Below, one piece after another: positions 7,827-9,558 of a stretch of 9,558 nucleotides of DNA. Within the stretch, counting starts at the first letter, position 1. Each line of letters starts with the position of its first letter. The DNA lies in the NCBI GenBank assembly GCA_002292805.1, contig DBCA01000114.1, positions 1-9,558 of the forward strand. The letters run 5' to 3'. The stretch comes from Caryophanales bacterium UBA970 (GTDB taxonomy: Bacteria; Bacillota_I; Bacilli_A; RFN20; CAG-826). The notes below the pieces were generated by a model. The model saw only the letters and a program-made list of their open reading frames with translations, was not told the origin of the DNA and did no database searches. The position numbers were made by a program, and so were the translations under genes.

Positions 7827-9113
7827 CTAGGAAACAACAAGGATGAGTGGTTCGAGTAGATTTAAAATCCCTTGGTGAATGGTGATCTTTTGTTGGCTAA
7901 TGAGGTCAAGATAGGTTCCATCTTTAAGAGAGGTATAAACTTTTCGTTGGTCTTTGGTGAGATTAAAGTAGCCAACCAGTTGGTTTGTTGGCGTGGTTAA
8001 GGTTGCTTCAATCAAGTGCGATTGTAAAGGATGTTCATTGATGATGAACTTACGAGTAGCGGCAAAATAGGGCATGGTTTTGACTTGAACCAATCGGGTG
8101 ATGAAGGCATAAAACTCAGGATTATTGATGGTTAAATCAATCGGGTCTTTCTCAAATAAGTTAGGAAGGCGGGTCGCTAACATTTCTTGCCCCGCATAAA
8201 GGAAGCCAATGCCAGGTTGGAAGAAAGACCACGCAGTCAAATTTCTTAGCAACATCGGTTGTCCAACCAATTGATGAATGCGTTGAACGTCATGATTTTC
8301 TAAGAAATGAACTTTGACATACTCTGCGGGATAAATATACCCTTGGGCCTGAACCATGCGTAGGTAAGTGGATAGTTCGCCTTTACCTTGTAGGTAGTGC
8401 GTTAAGAATTCGTGGACATCATAGTCGTATAACATATCAAACACTTGATACATCTCTGCATCACTATGCGCGGCATACCCTTCACCGCGAAGGTATTGAA
8501 TAAAGTGAGGATGAACCGATTCAGATAACCAAACCGTGTTGGGATTCATCGAGTTGATTGTCGCTTTGGCTTGTCGCCAAAAATCAATTGGTAGTAACGG
8601 GGCGACGTCACATCGATAGCCATCAAAACCAAATTGAGTCCAAAACATCAAGACATCAATCAAGGCTTTTCTGACGTCTTGTCGACTTAAATCTAAATCA
8701 GCAATATCCGACCAGTCACCAATCCGATTGGCTAACTTGCCATCTTTGTAGTAATAATATTCCGGATGTTGTTTAACCCACGAAGCATCACGCGCGGTGT
8801 GATTAAAGACAATATCCATCATCATCTGGATACCTAAGCGATGGGCTTCTTGGATTAACGTTTTGAGGTCATCACTTGTCCCTAAACTTGGATCGATTTG
8901 ATAATAATCTTGGATAGAATAAGGACTTCCCACTTTGCCCTTACGCGCGAGCTGACCAATCGGATGAATCGGTAATAAATATAACCATTGAATGCCTAAT
9001 TTTTTTAGACGAGGTAAATCCTTCAGTAGAGACAAAAACGTCCCTTCTTTGGTATGGTTTCTGACAAAGACTTGATAAATAGTTTGCTGTTTTAATCGTT
9101 GGGATTTAGTCAT
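7827..9113 (-). CDS. Cytoplasmic GH13 alpha-glucosidase/alpha-amylase family enzyme
   Basis: A 428-residue alpha-amylase family (GH13) protein without a signal peptide, so probably acting on imported alpha-glucans or maltodextrins. It opens with IYQVFVRNHTKEGTF, the first barrel strand. The conserved regions are DIVFNH (100-105), GYRCDV with R167 and nucleophile D169, WLSES with acid/base E198, and FLENHD with D275. FLYAGQEM follows, and a short C-terminal beta domain (about 360-428) ends the chain. All three catalytic acids are present. The exact subfamily and linkage preference cannot be read from sequence; SESVHP after region III may help place it. Two tandem ATGs occur, at 9116 and 9113. 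AGGAGG at 9124-9119 lies two bases from the first and five from the second, so 9113 is preferred. It follows the 28-residue membrane peptide gene directly and precedes the ATP-grasp gene by 28 bases. Confidence 0.95.
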   Translation of the reverse strand: MTKSQRLKQQTIYQVFVRNHTKEGTFLSLLKDLPRLKKLGIQWLYLLPIHPIGQLARKGKVGSPYSIQDYYQIDPSLGTSDDLKTLIQEAHRLGIQMMMDIVFNHTARDASWVKQHPEYYYYKDGKLANRIGDWSDIADLDLSRQDVRKALIDVLMFWTQFGFDGYRCDVAPLLPIDFWRQAKATINSMNPNTVWLSESVHPHFIQYLRGEGYAAHSDAEMYQVFDMLYDYDVHEFLTHYLQGKGELSTYLRMVQAQGYIYPAEYVKVHFLENHDVQRIHQLVGQPMLLRNLTAWSFFQPGIGFLYAGQEMLATRLPNLFEKDPIDLTINNPEFYAFITRLVQVKTMPYFAATRKFIINEHPLQSHLIEATLTTPTNQLVGYFNLTKDQRKVYTSLKDGTYLDLISQQKITIHQGILNLLEPLILVVS

Positions 9114-9118
9114 CATAC

Positions 9119-9124
9119 CCTCCT
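9119..9124 (-). promoter_or_regulatory. Shine-Dalgarno site of the GH13 gene, overlapping the peptide gene's stop
   Basis: The minus strand reads TAGGAGGGTATGATG. The AGGAGG core is a full consensus ribosome binding site and shares two bases with the TAG that ends the small upstream gene. Such an arrangement usually allows translational coupling. The spacing favours the second ATG (9113). Confidence 0.85.
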
Positions 9125-9209
9125 ACAAAAGCAACACGATGATGGATAGTACCACAATCAATGAAAAGATCACCGCACAAAAGATCAGTAGTTTTTTGGA
9201 ATAGTCCAT
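9123..9209 (-). CDS. 28-residue single-helix membrane peptide
   Basis: A small reading frame fills the space between its two neighbours exactly. Its ATG follows the TAG of the upstream membrane protein gene with no gap (TAGATG), and its own TAG overlaps the ribosome binding site of the GH13 gene. The product starts MDYSKKLLIF, then CAVIFSLIVV, and ends LSIIVLLL. It therefore has a short charged N-terminus (one Asp, two Lys) and one uninterrupted hydrophobic helix of about 22 residues with a single cysteine (C11). By the positive-inside rule the N-terminus is probably cytoplasmic. AAAGG lies upstream but rather far from the ATG (about 12 bases), so translation may rely on coupling with the preceding gene. 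I do not recognise a family, and so short a frame could be chance; position and composition argue for a real peptide. Confidence 0.6.
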   Translation of the reverse strand: MDYSKKLLIFCAVIFSLIVVLSIIVLLL

Positions 9210-9557
9210 CTATTTATCTAACCTTTGAAAGCGTTGATAGGTTCTTAATCCAGTCATGACGATCAGGGATTTGACTGGAAATCCAATGACAAAGAAAATG
9301 ATTTGGTTAAAGTATAACGCCAACGGTGGAATGCCTAAGTACCAGACCCGCCATTGCACACCCCAAATGATGCTGATAAGAATTTCTGAAACGAGCACAA
9401 TAAACACAATTGCCTTAGGTGGAAGCGTTGCGCTTGATTGGGTTGAGGAAAAACGTTTGTCGAATTGTCCTGTCATATAAACAAAACCAAAGAAAATCGC
9501 TAAGGCAATGATGGGCAAGATGATGCGAACGAACCAAGTGGATAAATCAACATCGAC
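9210..9557 (-). CDS. Small integral membrane protein, 5'-truncated by window edge
   Basis: The frame is open to the right edge. Upstream of a TTG at 9518 it continues as VDVDLSTWFVRII without any ATG or GTG, and this stretch forms part of the first membrane helix, so the real start is most likely outside the window. The 115 visible residues contain three hydrophobic segments: about 8-28 (WFVRIILPIIALAIFFGFVY), 48-67 (KAIVFIVLVSEILISIIWGV) and 76-95 (IPPLALYFNQIIFFVIGFPV). A polar Ser/Thr/Lys loop lies between the first two, and a basic tail, LRTYQRFQRLDK, ends the protein. I do not recognise a family and give no function. It is directly followed by the 28-residue membrane peptide gene and then GH13, so it probably belongs to the same operon. 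Confidence 0.8.
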   Translation of the reverse strand, partial: VDVDLSTWFVRIILPIIALAIFFGFVYMTGQFDKRFSSTQSSATLPPKAIVFIVLVSEILISIIWGVQWRVWYLGIPPLALYFNQIIFFVIGFPVKSLIVMTGLRTYQRFQRLDK

Positions 9558-9558
9558 A

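Noticed and set aside
7799..7840. Longer ATP-grasp protein starting at TTG 7840
   Set aside because: The added 14 residues do not look like the family, overlap the end of the GH13 gene, and MKNFILVAP is the usual family start.
9516..9518. TTG 9518 as the true start of the right-edge membrane protein
   Set aside because: The frame continues upstream to the edge and the upstream residues belong to the same first membrane helix.
1..9558. CRISPR arrays, tRNA or rRNA genes, insertion sequences, toxin-antitoxin or phage genes
   Set aside because: No direct-repeat array, cloverleaf-like segment, transposase motif or phage protein was seen on either strand; nearly all bases are in the genes listed.

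Overview
The window reads as low-GC, Gram-positive-lineage DNA, most like a free-living Mollicutes relative (Acholeplasma/Izemoplasma type) or another low-GC Firmicute. The reasons are AT-rich coding DNA, a Gram-positive lipobox lipoprotein, Big_2-type Ig domains, a VanZ-like membrane domain and two strong AGGAGG/GGGGAG ribosome binding sites. UGA is not read as tryptophan: every tryptophan is TGG and no frame needs TGA read-through. All eight genes end in TAA or TAG. The taxonomic placement is inference; there is no rRNA or marker gene here.

Layout. On the plus strand, a secreted protein cut by the left edge (2-1069) is followed after 22 bases by a large lipoprotein pullulanase (1092-3848). 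All other genes are on the minus strand and converge on the pullulanase. Read in their own direction from the right edge, they are: a small membrane protein cut by the edge (9557-9210), a 28-residue one-helix membrane peptide not obvious from ORF length (9209-9123), a cytoplasmic GH13 glycosidase (9113-7827), an ATP-grasp ligase-like protein (7798-6608), galE (6593-5571), and after 85 bases a protein that joins four Ig-like Big_2 domains to a VanZ-like membrane domain (5485-3884). The first five minus-strand genes are packed with gaps of 0 to 28 bases (the SD of the GH13 gene overlaps the stop of the peptide gene) and are probably one operon whose promoter lies beyond the right edge.

How the genes may fit together. 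The theme is alpha-glucan use and cell-surface display. The surface-anchored pullulanase would cut alpha-1,6 branches of starch, glycogen or pullulan outside the cell, perhaps helped by the secreted neighbour, whose C-terminal module looks like a glycan-binding beta-sandwich. The resulting maltodextrins, after import by a transporter not in this window, would be substrates for the cytoplasmic GH13 enzyme. GalE interconverts UDP-glucose and UDP-galactose and links sugar metabolism to surface glycan synthesis. The ATP-grasp protein and the two small membrane proteins have no assignable substrate or role. The Ig/VanZ fusion is the most unusual protein in the window, and the 28-residue membrane peptide is the feature most easily missed.
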